51,709 bases of DNA, from positions 1 to 51,709 of the forward strand of contig CANMQH010000024.1 in NCBI GenBank assembly GCA_947499935.1, read 5' to 3'. Source of the stretch: an uncultured Algibacter sp. Its GTDB lineage: Bacteria; Bacteroidota; Bacteroidia; Flavobacteriales; Flavobacteriaceae. Below the pieces are notes generated by a model. That model was not told where the DNA came from. It was given only the letters and a program-made list of their open reading frames with translations, and searched no databases. Numbering within the stretch: position 1 is the stretch's first letter; every line of letters begins with the position of its first letter. Made by a program: the position numbers and the translations under genes. Of this stretch, positions 42,470 to 51,426 are shown in pieces.

Positions 42470-43536
42470 TGAGAGTTTTACAATTAATAGATTCTTTACA
42501 AGTAGGTGGTGCAGAAAAAACAGCTATTAACTATGCGAATTTATTAACTAAAAAAATAGATCAATCTTTTTTATGTGTCACAAGAAAAGAAGGGCCTTTA
42601 AAAGAACTATTAATAAAAGAAGTTGGTTATTTATTTTTAAAAAAGAAATCCAAGATAGATTTTAGGGCTATTAAAAAAATTAATAGTTTTATAAAAACTA
42701 ATCAAATTACTATTGTTCATGCGCATTCTACGTCCTATTTTTTTGCGATATTGTTAAAGTTTTTTAATGCTAAAATAAAAATAATTTGGCATGATCATAA
42801 TGGAAATAGAGTGTGTTCAAATAAATCTCAGAACACTATTTTAAAATATTGTTCTTATTTTTTTAATACTATTATTACTGTAAACCAAGATTTAAAATCA
42901 TGGGCTGAGGGCCATTTATACGTGAAGGATGTAATGTATTTACCAAATTTTTCAGTTTTAAAAGAAGAAAAGGTGCAAACTGTATTAAAAGGAACTCATG
43001 GTAAACGTATTGTTTGTTTAGCAAATTTAAGGAAACCAAAAAATCATATATTTTTACTTAATGTATTTATGGACGTTAATAAGGGAAGTAATGGTTGGAG
43101 TTTACATTTTATTGGGACAGATTTTAATGATGAATATTCCAGAAAATTAAAAACATTTATAATAGATAATGACTTAAAAAAACAAGTGTTTTTGTATGGT
43201 TTAAAACAAGATATTAAGGGTATATTATCTCAATGTGATATTGGTGTATTGGGGTCTACTTCTGAAGGCTTGCCATTATCAATTTTAGAATATGGATTAG
43301 CAAAACTCCCTGTGGTTTCTACCAATGTAGGAGATTGTAATAAAGTAATAACCAATACAGAGGAAGGTGTACTTATAAGTTCTGATAATCCAACAGCTTT
43401 TTCAAAAGCTATTTTAAGTTATATAAACGATGAAGCTTTAAGAAAGACAACAGGAGAGAATTTATACAGCAATGTTATGGTTAATTTTAGTGCTCAAAGT
43501 GCCCTAGATAAGTTAATTTTAATTTATAATAATTAG
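42469..43536 (+). CDS. Family 4 glycosyltransferase
   Basis: A 355-residue GT-B protein: LQLIDSLQVGGAEKTAINYA (glycine-rich loop with the GGAE signature), IVHAHSTSYFFAILL, IIWHDHNGNR, the interdomain RIVCLANLRKPKNH and donor site LGSTSEGLPLSILEYGLAKL (E-x7-E: EGLPLSILE). The start is TAATG with the previous stop; the stop overlaps the GTG of the next gene. The GGAE signature is common in capsule/exopolysaccharide GT4 proteins. Confidence 0.93.
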   Translation: MRVLQLIDSLQVGGAEKTAINYANLLTKKIDQSFLCVTRKEGPLKELLIKEVGYLFLKKKSKIDFRAIKKINSFIKTNQITIVHAHSTSYFFAILLKFFNAKIKIIWHDHNGNRVCSNKSQNTILKYCSYFFNTIITVNQDLKSWAEGHLYVKDVMYLPNFSVLKEEKVQTVLKGTHGKRIVCLANLRKPKNHIFLLNVFMDVNKGSNGWSLHFIGTDFNDEYSRKLKTFIIDNDLKKQVFLYGLKQDIKGILSQCDIGVLGSTSEGLPLSILEYGLAKLPVVSTNVGDCNKVITNTEEGVLISSDNPTAFSKAILSYINDEALRKTTGENLYSNVMVNFSAQSALDKLILIYNN

Positions 43537-44897
43537 TGATAAAACTCGATTATAAAACTCAAATAATAATACATATAGCTTTAGCTATTGCTGTATATTT
43601 TTTTGAACCTTTATCTAAGGTGTATTTTCTTTTAATTTTAATTTTGAGTCTGTATAATATATTTAATGCATCACCAAAAAAACGATACTTGTATGTGTTG
43701 ATTTCGTGTGCATATGTAGTGGGGTCTGAGGTTTTTTTAAGAATGACAGGAGGTAATTTTGTCTACGAAGCTTCTAAATATTTTATTATAATATTTTTGC
43801 TTATTGGTATCTTTACAGGAGATGGGCTAAATAAAAAGTCTTATATATACGTCCTTTATTTATTAGTTTTAATACCTGGAATAATTGTGGCTTCAACGAC
43901 TTTAGATTATGAAACTAATGTTAGAAAAGCTGTCGCTTTTAATTTAAGTGGTCCTGTTTGTTTAGGAGTAACAGCATTATACTGTTATAAGAGACATATA
44001 AAAATAAAAGATTTACAAACTGTTTTGTTAGCTATAATCTTACCAATGATTTCTACAACGGTGTATTTGTTTTTGTATAATCCTAGTATTAAGGATGTAC
44101 TCTCAGGAACGCAATCTAACTTTCAGGCTTCGGGTGGCTTTGGTCCTAATCAAGTAGCTACGGTGTTGGGTTTAGGAGTGTTTTTATTAGCAGGGAGGTT
44201 GTTTTTGCAATCTAAAGTTATGTTATTAAAAATAGTAAACGTATTTATTTTAGCGTTAATGACTTATAGAGCCATAATAACATTTAGTAGAGGCGGTGTA
44301 TTGGTTGCTATTATTACTATCATAGCCTTTATTGTTATGTTTTATTTCAAATCATCTACATTAACTAAATCAAGGATATTATACACGGGTTTAATATTTG
44401 GTATGGGTATATTGTTTACTTGGTATATAAGCTCTTTAAACACTAATGGGCTTATAGATAAGCGCTACTCAAATCAGGATGCTTTGGGGAGGGATAAAAT
44501 TGATGTGTCCACAGGAAGAGGAGCATTATTTGCAAACGAGTTAAACGAATTTTTCGAAAACCCTTTTTTAGGAGTTGGTGTAGGTAAGCTAAAAGAGTTA
44601 AGATTTGAAAAGGAAGGCGTAAAAGCAGCTTCCCATAACGAAATGAGTAGAATAGTTGGTGAGCATGGATTGTTTGGTGTTATAGCGTTTTCTATATTGT
44701 TATTGGCTCCTTTATTTTTGAGATTCCGTAATAGAAACAATATATATTTTTACTCATTTTACTTATTTTGGTTTCTAACCATAAATCACTCATCCATGCG
44801 TATAGCAGCTCCTGCTTTTATTTATGGGTTATGTTTATTACATGTTAATTATGAAAAACCTCCTTTACATAGGAAACAAGCTATCAAACAAAGGTAA
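43536..44897 (+). CDS. O-antigen ligase/polymerase family membrane protein (Wzy/WaaL-like)
   Basis: A 453-residue protein with about eleven membrane helices. The large periplasmic loop contains RGALFANELNEFFENPFLGV and then SHNEMSRIVGEHGLFGV. The H-N-E and G-E-x-G-x-x-G motifs are typical of the Wzy_C/WaaL family. The start is GTG at 43536. It could polymerise repeat units (Wzy) or ligate the finished chain to lipid A or protein (WaaL). With a Wzm/Wzt exporter in the same operon, a ligase is as likely as a polymerase. Confidence 0.85.
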   Translation: MIKLDYKTQIIIHIALAIAVYFFEPLSKVYFLLILILSLYNIFNASPKKRYLYVLISCAYVVGSEVFLRMTGGNFVYEASKYFIIIFLLIGIFTGDGLNKKSYIYVLYLLVLIPGIIVASTTLDYETNVRKAVAFNLSGPVCLGVTALYCYKRHIKIKDLQTVLLAIILPMISTTVYLFLYNPSIKDVLSGTQSNFQASGGFGPNQVATVLGLGVFLLAGRLFLQSKVMLLKIVNVFILALMTYRAIITFSRGGVLVAIITIIAFIVMFYFKSSTLTKSRILYTGLIFGMGILFTWYISSLNTNGLIDKRYSNQDALGRDKIDVSTGRGALFANELNEFFENPFLGVGVGKLKELRFEKEGVKAASHNEMSRIVGEHGLFGVIAFSILLLAPLFLRFRNRNNIYFYSFYLFWFLTINHSSMRIAAPAFIYGLCLLHVNYEKPPLHRKQAIKQR

Positions 44898-45861
44898 GAC
44901 TGTAACATCAATTGAGACCTTGGGTAAGTTTTTAGATGCTGAAGGTTTTAAGGTTATAACGGCATCTAACAAATCAAATAAGTTTCTTAGGTTATTAGAT
45001 ATGTTATGTCATGTTATTAAATATAGAAAAGTTGCTGACTATGTTTTAATAGATACTTATAGTACGTCTAACTTTTACTATGCTTATTTTGTAAGTCAAT
45101 TGTGTAGGCTGTTCAGGATAAAATATATACCTATTTTAAGAGGTGGTAAGTTACCTATCCGATTAAAAAAATCACCTAAATTATCAAAAGCTATATTTAA
45201 TAACGCTTATGTAAACATAGCTCCTTCATTATACATTAAATCTAATTTTGAAGATTTAGGATATCATAACATAATCTGTATTCCAAATTCAATAGAGCTA
45301 AAAAAATATACGTTTAAAGAAAACACTTTTGATACGATAAAACTATTATGGGTGCGTTCATTCTCTAAAATATATAACCCTCAATTAGCAATAAAGGTTT
45401 TAAAGACATTAAAAGATAATGGATTAAATGCATCGTTATGTATGGTAGGTCCAGAAAACGATGGGAGTTTACAAGACACTAAAACATTGGCTAATACATT
45501 AGGTGTTGAGGTGGTTTTTACAGGAAAACTATCCAAACAAGAATGGCTAATATTATCATCAGATTATAATATATTTATAAATACAGCTAATTTTGATAAT
45601 ATGCCCGTTAGTGTTATAGAAGCTATGGCACTTGGGTTACCTGTTATTTCTACAAACGTTGGAGGTATACCTTTTTTAATTAAACATCAAAAAAATGGGA
45701 TACTAGTCAATCCAAATAATGTAAACGAATTTGTAGAACAAATTGTAAATTTAATAGATTCTCCCAGCGATGCTAATCGTCTGGCTAAGAGTGCTAGAAC
45801 ACTTGTTGAGGATTTTGATTGGTTAAATATTAAGAACCAATGGGTAGAACTCTTACGATAA
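44851..45861 (+). CDS. Family 4 glycosyltransferase
   Basis: About 336 residues from the ATG at 44851 (MKNLLYIGNKLSNKGKTVTS); the frame begins at 44824 but only inside the upstream gene, which it overlaps by 47 bases. The N-terminal domain has IGNKLSNKGKTVTSIETLG and IKYIPILRGGKLPI. The C-terminal part has LLWVRSFSKIYNPQLAIKVL and the donor region NTANFDNMPVSVIEAMALGL, with Asp in place of the first Glu of E-x7-E. Probably a cytosolic sugar transferase of the same operon. Confidence 0.88.
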   Translation: MKNLLYIGNKLSNKGKTVTSIETLGKFLDAEGFKVITASNKSNKFLRLLDMLCHVIKYRKVADYVLIDTYSTSNFYYAYFVSQLCRLFRIKYIPILRGGKLPIRLKKSPKLSKAIFNNAYVNIAPSLYIKSNFEDLGYHNIICIPNSIELKKYTFKENTFDTIKLLWVRSFSKIYNPQLAIKVLKTLKDNGLNASLCMVGPENDGSLQDTKTLANTLGVEVVFTGKLSKQEWLILSSDYNIFINTANFDNMPVSVIEAMALGLPVISTNVGGIPFLIKHQKNGILVNPNNVNEFVEQIVNLIDSPSDANRLAKSARTLVEDFDWLNIKNQWVELLR

Positions 45862-45893
45862 TTTAAATTCTTAAAGATACTTATCATATCTTT

Positions 45894-47312
45894 ATGTCCC
45901 CTTTTGTAGAGCTAAGTGTAATGTCTAAAAAAAGTATACATTTTAATATATCTGAACGTAAAATTCTTTTAAGAATTTTTGATGTACTTAGTATCTTGCT
46001 AGTATTATGCTTTCTTGAAAACACTTTTGATTTCGATTATTTTAAATTAAACAAAGCGAATTGGGAATCTATCCTTGTTCTTATTTTATATATTTCGGTA
46101 TTCGGAACTATTTTTGAACTTTACGATTTACAGAAATCTAGTAAAATTGAAAAAATTTCTGTAGGCATAGTTTTTACGGCCTCAATAACGGTGTTGTTTT
46201 ATCTTTTAACGCCATTTTTTACTCCCGTATTACCTGATAATCGTTTGCAAATTGTCTACTTTTATTTTGCCATATTAATAGCGTTATTTTTATGGAGACT
46301 TACTTATATTAATTTTATTGTATCTCCAAGGTTCTACAAGAAAGTATTGGTAATTGGAGAAACTTCAAATATTCAGACTGTAGTTGAAACATTTAAAGAT
46401 TCAGACCCAAATTATAAAATAGTTGGGTTTGTAAATAGCGAAATAAATACTAACGAAGCTATTAAGTTTAACGCTATTAAAGAGTATAATCCAGAGCAAA
46501 TACATCAGGTTATTTATGATGAAAATATATCTGAAATCGTTGTTGCTAGTTACAGTTCAGATGCTATCAATTCTCAAGTATATTATGCATTAATTAAGCT
46601 TTTAGAAGAAGGTTTTCCTATAAAAGAATATACACAAGTATATGAAGATATGGCACAGCGCATACCTATCCAGTATGTAGGAAAAGATTTTTACAAGTAT
46701 TTTCCGTTTAGTAGAAGTAATCATAATAAATTATATCTCTTTTTTCATAGGTTATTTGATGTGTTTATCTCGATCATAGGGATTGTAATAGGGATTCCGT
46801 TTTTGCCTGTAATACTATTGGGCAACGTTTTTGCTAATCGTGGACCATTATTTTATTCTCAAGATCGTATTGGTAAGCATGGTAAGGTTTTTAAAATTAT
46901 TAAATACCGAACCATGATTAAAAATGCCGAAAAATCTGGTGCGGTTTGGACTAAAAAAGGAGATGTTAGAATTACACCTTTTGGGAAATTTTTACGTCAT
47001 TCTAGACTTGATGAAATCCCTCAATTTATCAATATTTTAAAAGGAGAAATGAGCTTAATTGGGCCACGCCCAGAACGCCCATTTTTTGTTAAAGAACTCT
47101 CTCAGGTATTACCGTTTTACGAAACAAGACACATTGTTAAACCAGGTTTAACAGGTTGGGCTCAAGTTAAAACACGATATGGGTCTAGTGTAGATGATAG
47201 CTTACGAAAATTACAATACGATTTATATTATATAAAACACCGAAGCTTTTTTCTGGATGTCAATATTTTAATTAAGACACTAAGTACTGTTATTTTCTTT
47301 AGAGGGCAGTAA
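45894..47312 (+). CDS. Polyprenyl-phosphate sugar-phosphate transferase (WbaP/WcaJ-type initiating enzyme)
   Basis: It transfers a sugar phosphate to undecaprenyl phosphate and starts the chain. The 472-residue protein has four N-terminal membrane helices (about 20-135), a nucleotide-binding-like CoA_binding_3 domain (VLVIGETSN..., about 150-255), and a fifth helix before the catalytic PGT domain (about 280-472). Its motifs are KIIKYRTMIKNAEKSG, RITPFGKFLRHSRLDEIPQF (D-E pair), and MSLIGPRPERPFFV. Start ATG 45894 or 45921; the shorter (MSKKSIHFNI) is equally good. Last gene of the locus; the next gene converges, 14 bases away. Confidence 0.93.
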   Translation: MSPFVELSVMSKKSIHFNISERKILLRIFDVLSILLVLCFLENTFDFDYFKLNKANWESILVLILYISVFGTIFELYDLQKSSKIEKISVGIVFTASITVLFYLLTPFFTPVLPDNRLQIVYFYFAILIALFLWRLTYINFIVSPRFYKKVLVIGETSNIQTVVETFKDSDPNYKIVGFVNSEINTNEAIKFNAIKEYNPEQIHQVIYDENISEIVVASYSSDAINSQVYYALIKLLEEGFPIKEYTQVYEDMAQRIPIQYVGKDFYKYFPFSRSNHNKLYLFFHRLFDVFISIIGIVIGIPFLPVILLGNVFANRGPLFYSQDRIGKHGKVFKIIKYRTMIKNAEKSGAVWTKKGDVRITPFGKFLRHSRLDEIPQFINILKGEMSLIGPRPERPFFVKELSQVLPFYETRHIVKPGLTGWAQVKTRYGSSVDDSLRKLQYDLYYIKHRSFFLDVNILIKTLSTVIFFRGQ

Positions 47313-47326
47313 GAGACATTTTTTAT

Positions 47327-48505
47327 CTATGATAGCTGATTACTATAATGTTTTACTAAAAACAAATAGCGTATAAATAATGCAATTAAAAGCGGGATTA
47401 AACCAATGGCAAATACCTGAACACCAATGACCCAATGCAATGTTAATAGGCAGAGTAAAATGATTAAAAACTTAATATATTTAACAAACCATGTATTTGG
47501 TTTAGTTTTAAAAAATTGGCCAATTAAGAATAAATTTATTACAAAAGCCCAAAGTAAATTATAGTTTTGGTGTGTACCTATATGGTCAGTAGCAAACCAT
47601 AATAAAAGTATTAAAACGCCTATTAATCCAGTTATAATAAATAATGTTACATCAAGCCACTTAGTTTGTTTATTAGTCTTAAAATCTCTATGGGTTATAA
47701 ATAAGATAAGAAAACCAATGATGCCAAAAACAAAAAGTGGACTCGTTAAAAATGATGTTGATGTTTTTGGTTTCTTTTTCTTAAAAAGTGTGCGATGCTC
47801 TTTTACTAATGGTTTATTGTTGCTTTTAATAGTGGCATGCTCAAAAAAACTATAAATATTTTTAGGTAAAAACATATGGTCTTCTGTAGTTGCTTTCCGG
47901 TCTATTACAGAGCCTAGGGCTAAGTCTATACCTAAACTTCCCCAAGAATTTTTATTGAGATTATTATGAATTAAAGTTCTAAAAGATGCTTCTTTAAGAT
48001 CTTTTGGTGGGTTGTATATTACTTTGTTGTTTAACGTAATGTTAGTAACATCTTTAATTTTTGTAGCGCAATTGTCAAAAAAGAATTCATACAGGTAGCC
48101 TCTGTTTTCAGGCTTATAATTATTAACTAAATAATTATAAAGGTTTTGTTTTTCAGGTTCAGAAAGATTTAAAACCTGCTCTTTTATAGTTCTGTCGTAG
48201 TATTCGTAAACTCTATAAAACCGATTAAAAGTATTTTTACTAATTAAATAATTAAGTTTGCCTTGAGCAAATTTTAAGTAGAAATTTGGTGCATCAAAAT
48301 CATATTCGCCATAACCATATACATCGTCTATACCATTCAATGCGTCTTTTATTCTAAATGCACTATGGCCAAAGGCATCATTTAAAGAATTACCAGGGCC
48401 TACAGTAAGTACACTAATTTCAGCTTGATTAGAAAGCTCGAGCTGTTGTGCGTTTGTATAATGTATAAATAAAAGGGATAGTAAGAGAAGTAAATTTTTT
48501 TGCAT
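47327..48505 (-). CDS. DUF4105 (Lnb-like) membrane protein
   Basis: A 392-residue protein with a signal peptide (MQKNLLLLLSLLFIHYTNAQ). Residues about 22-215 form the periplasmic DUF4105 domain, with GPGNSLNDAFGHSAFRI and the FFFDNCATKIKDV motif (His and Cys typical of NlpC/P60-like folds). Five predicted membrane helices follow (about 255-390). Function unknown; it may be a peptidase-like or lipid-modifying enzyme in the envelope. Its start is 11 bases after the PorV/PorQ-like gene's stop on the same strand, so the two form an operon. Confidence 0.88.
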   Translation of the reverse strand: MQKNLLLLLSLLFIHYTNAQQLELSNQAEISVLTVGPGNSLNDAFGHSAFRIKDALNGIDDVYGYGEYDFDAPNFYLKFAQGKLNYLISKNTFNRFYRVYEYYDRTIKEQVLNLSEPEKQNLYNYLVNNYKPENRGYLYEFFFDNCATKIKDVTNITLNNKVIYNPPKDLKEASFRTLIHNNLNKNSWGSLGIDLALGSVIDRKATTEDHMFLPKNIYSFFEHATIKSNNKPLVKEHRTLFKKKKPKTSTSFLTSPLFVFGIIGFLILFITHRDFKTNKQTKWLDVTLFIITGLIGVLILLLWFATDHIGTHQNYNLLWAFVINLFLIGQFFKTKPNTWFVKYIKFLIILLCLLTLHWVIGVQVFAIGLIPLLIALFIRYLFLVKHYSNQLS

Positions 48506-48516
48506 CTAAGTAATAA

Positions 48517-49614
48517 TTATCTAAAGATACTAAAATCAAGTTTTAAAGAAAATACGTTAGAATATAGTGCTACACTTTGGTCTCCAATATCTGTAAATGC
48601 ATAATCAACTTGAATACCATTATATTTAAAACCTAACCCAAAACTTGGTTGAAAGCTCAATTGCTCGCTATTGTCAATCTGTAATTCGTTTTGGAAATTA
48701 CCCATGCCTGCACGTAAGTATACCATATCTACATAACCAAACTCAAGACCAAGAGCAGGATTTATACTAGCAAAAGATGTAGAAATAATATCGTTGTTCT
48801 GTTCAAAACGTACATTGGCATTAACAGCAGCTAAAAGACTGTAGTCATGACGAAACTTATATAATTTAGAAATCCCTATTTGTAATTTTGGTATAGTGAT
48901 TTCTGTAGTTTCTGGTAATTCTTGATTTTGTCCTTCTACGGCATTACGTATGGTCTCAAATTCTTCTTCGTCTATCGCCCAAGCATTAAATGTTGTTGTA
49001 ATATCTCTGGCCATAATGCCAAATTTCCAGTTGTTTTTAGTTTCAAATTGCACACCAACATCTAGACCAAAGCCCCATGAAGATGCAAAATCACCAATTA
49101 TACGTCTAATTACTTTGGCGTTTACACCATAATTAAGACCATCTAAAGGGAGTTTTCTAGCATATGAAAATGTTAATCCATAATCGGCTGTTGAAAATAA
49201 ACTGATTCTGTCAAAATTTATATTGCCCTCGGCATCTATAAGTTGAGTGGTGTTTAATATATCATCTACAGCAAAACGTATTAAAGATATGCCTATGGCG
49301 CTTCTATCGTCCAATGGCATTGCAAAAGCAGCATAGTCGTAGTTGGCTATATTTGCAAAATAACTAGAATGCATTAAAGATAGCTGGTTATCTTCAATAT
49401 GAACAAGCCCAGCAGGGTTCCAGTATCCAGAATTAACATCAGCAGTATGTGATGTAACGGCACTGCTCATACCTAATGCAGCAGCATCCACGCCAATATT
49501 CAAGAATTCGTTAGAATATTTCCTAACGGTTTGGCTGAACACAGTAATGGATATTACACAAAAAAATGTGGTAATGTAATGTTTCAATCGCAATTTTTTT
49601 ACAAAGATGCACAT
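48517..49614 (-). CDS. PorV/PorQ-type outer-membrane protein
   Basis: A 365-residue protein with a signal peptide (cleavage after VFSQ near residue 28). The family signature follows: FLNIGVDAAALGMSSAVTS and VNSGYWNPAGLVHIEDNQLS, then repeated amphipathic strands ending in Phe-rich LDFSIFR. It is a FadL-like 14-strand barrel. PorV and PorQ act in the type IX secretion system, linking cargo to the attachment complex that joins it to A-type LPS. This copy may be a paralogue (PorV2-type) rather than the main one. It starts divergently from pssA. Confidence 0.85.
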   Translation of the reverse strand: MCIFVKKLRLKHYITTFFCVISITVFSQTVRKYSNEFLNIGVDAAALGMSSAVTSHTADVNSGYWNPAGLVHIEDNQLSLMHSSYFANIANYDYAAFAMPLDDRSAIGISLIRFAVDDILNTTQLIDAEGNINFDRISLFSTADYGLTFSYARKLPLDGLNYGVNAKVIRRIIGDFASSWGFGLDVGVQFETKNNWKFGIMARDITTTFNAWAIDEEEFETIRNAVEGQNQELPETTEITIPKLQIGISKLYKFRHDYSLLAAVNANVRFEQNNDIISTSFASINPALGLEFGYVDMVYLRAGMGNFQNELQIDNSEQLSFQPSFGLGFKYNGIQVDYAFTDIGDQSVALYSNVFSLKLDFSIFR

Positions 49615-49740
49615 AATACCAATTTAATCATAGCATATCATATTCAAATTGGTACAATATTTAAATCTATAAACTTGAAATTGCTACAGATATTGCTTAA
49701 GACGAAAATTGTTTGCTATTTTTACAGAAATAATGTTCTC

Positions 49741-50484
49741 ATGACGAAACAAATTCCTAATATTTTAACGCTTTTAAATTTGTTATGTGGATGCATAGCT
49801 GTGATTTTAGCAGTAAATAATAGTTTTGTAGCTGCTGCACTATTTGTATTTACAGGCATTTTTTTTGATTTTTTTGATGGTTTTGCTGCTAGAAAGCTAA
49901 ATGTACAAAGTGCGTTAGGATTACAACTAGATTCGCTTGCGGATATGGTTACAAGTGGTTTAGTACCAGGTATAATTATGTATAAGTTATTATACATGAC
50001 TGTAGATGCTCCAGAATTGTTCAACGATTGGGATACAGTTATAAAATTTACAGGTTTTAAAATAGCCATTTTGCCTATAATAGGTTTGTTTGTTACTTTA
50101 GCTTCGGCATATAGATTGGCGAAATTTAATTTAGACGAAGACCAACAATCTTATTTTAAAGGATTGCCAACGCCTGCAAATACTCTATTAATAATATCCT
50201 TACCATTAATATTAGAATTTCAAAATAATGATATTATAAATACAATCATTGTAAATAAATGGTTTTTAATAGGCTTTACTTTACTAAGTTGTTATTTATT
50301 AAATTCAAGCATAAAACTATTTGCTTTAAAATTTAAAAATTATGGTTTTAGAGACAATATTACTCGATATATCTTTATAATTTTGTCAATCGTGCTTATG
50401 GTAGTGCTTAAGTTTGCAGCCATACCTGTTATTATTATGATTTATATTATCATGTCAATTTTAGAAAATTTAAATTCCAAATAA
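49741..50484 (+). CDS. pssA: CDP-diacylglycerol-serine O-phosphatidyltransferase
   Basis: Makes phosphatidylserine, the precursor of phosphatidylethanolamine, at the inner membrane. From the ATG at 49741 the protein has 247 residues; the frame further upstream lies in the intergenic region and is ignored. The CDP-alcohol phosphotransferase motif DGxxAR-x8-Gx3Dx3D is complete (DGFAARKLNVQSALGLQLDS then LAD, about 39-61). It has about six membrane helices. The start MTKQIPNILTLLNLLCGCIA is the type II PssA signature. A weak promoter, TTG-N21-TATTTTTA, lies before it (about 49694-49724). Confidence 0.93.
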   Translation: MTKQIPNILTLLNLLCGCIAVILAVNNSFVAAALFVFTGIFFDFFDGFAARKLNVQSALGLQLDSLADMVTSGLVPGIIMYKLLYMTVDAPELFNDWDTVIKFTGFKIAILPIIGLFVTLASAYRLAKFNLDEDQQSYFKGLPTPANTLLIISLPLILEFQNNDIINTIIVNKWFLIGFTLLSCYLLNSSIKLFALKFKNYGFRDNITRYIFIILSIVLMVVLKFAAIPVIIMIYIIMSILENLNSK

Positions 50485-50493
50485 ACATATTCC

Positions 50494-51300
50494 ATGTTAG
50501 AAAATATCTTTACACTATTAATGTTAGTGCTGTTACAGGCTGTATTAGGGTTTGATAACTTACTTTATATCTCGTTAGAATCTAAAAAGGCACCAATTTC
50601 AGACCAGAAACAGGTGCGTAAAACAGGTATTTTAATTGCCATAGTATTGCGTATTGTGTTGCTATTTGTATTGGTTTCTATTATTGATTTTTTTCAAGAA
50701 CCATTTTCTTTTTTAACAGGAAAAATTGAAAACGTAGTAGACTTTGCGTTTAATGGGCATAGCTTGATTGTTTTAGCAGGAGGCGCGTTTATAATTTATA
50801 CAGCTATAAAAGAGATATGGCACATGATTTCTAATACAGATTTGGAACATAGTATAGATGGCGATAATAAACGTATGAAATCGGCTAGTGCTGTAATTAC
50901 CAGTATTGTAATCATGAATCTAGTTTTCTCTTTTGATTCTATATTGGCAGCCATTGGGTTAACGAGCGAAATAGAAAACTCTACAACAGCCTTTATTATT
51001 ATGGCCATTGCCATTGTTTTTAGTGGTTTATTAATGCTGTTTTTAGCAGATCGAATATCTACTTTTTTAGCCAAAAACAGAATGTACGAAGTACTTGGTT
51101 TGTTTATACTGTTTATAGTTGGGATTATGTTATTGACCGAAGGAGGTCACTTAGCGCATTTAAAAATATTTGGAAACCCTATTGAATCAATGAGTAAAAC
51201 AACTTTTTACTTTGTTATCATTGTTTTGGTTATTGTTGATATTGTTCAAGGACGTTACCAAAAAAAGCTAATTAAAGAACAGGAACGTAACACCAAGTAG
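50494..51300 (+). CDS. TerC family integral membrane protein
   Basis: A 268-residue protein with about seven membrane helices. The family motifs are LGFDNLLYISLES in helix 1 (conserved Asp-Asn) and FSFDSILAAIGL (Asp) in the second half, the metal-binding pair of TerC/Alx proteins. Members take part in metal-ion (manganese) export and tellurite resistance. It follows pssA by 9 bases and is probably cotranscribed. No further tellurite-resistance genes are present, so a role in metal homeostasis is likelier. Confidence 0.9.
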   Translation: MLENIFTLLMLVLLQAVLGFDNLLYISLESKKAPISDQKQVRKTGILIAIVLRIVLLFVLVSIIDFFQEPFSFLTGKIENVVDFAFNGHSLIVLAGGAFIIYTAIKEIWHMISNTDLEHSIDGDNKRMKSASAVITSIVIMNLVFSFDSILAAIGLTSEIENSTTAFIIMAIAIVFSGLLMLFLADRISTFLAKNRMYEVLGLFILFIVGIMLLTEGGHLAHLKIFGNPIESMSKTTFYFVIIVLVIVDIVQGRYQKKLIKEQERNTK

Positions 51301-51426
51301 TGATAATTAGTATCTAGAGTTTGTGTATGATTTAGTTGGGTGTTAAAGAAAGACCTAATCTAATAAATAAAAAGAGTATGTTGTTGTGTCCAGATAATTA
51401 ATTCTGCATAGTATTAGTTGCTCTTT
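51301..51426. other. Intergenic region with 12-bp inverted repeat
   Basis: AAATAAAAAGAG (51365-51376) and its exact complement (51421-51432, overlapping the stop of the minus-strand frame) are separated by 44 bases. The repeat may act as a weak terminator for the TerC gene or the minus-strand fragment. Otherwise nothing recognised. Confidence 0.3.

Noticed and set aside
49531-49740. 70-codon N-terminal extension of PssA
   Set aside because: It lies over the divergent promoter region and the start of the PorV/PorQ-like gene. The ATG at 49741 gives the standard family N-terminus.
51335-51341. GTTGGGT core-like heptamer downstream of the TerC gene
   Set aside because: No palindrome or partner core around it; a seven-base match is expected by chance.
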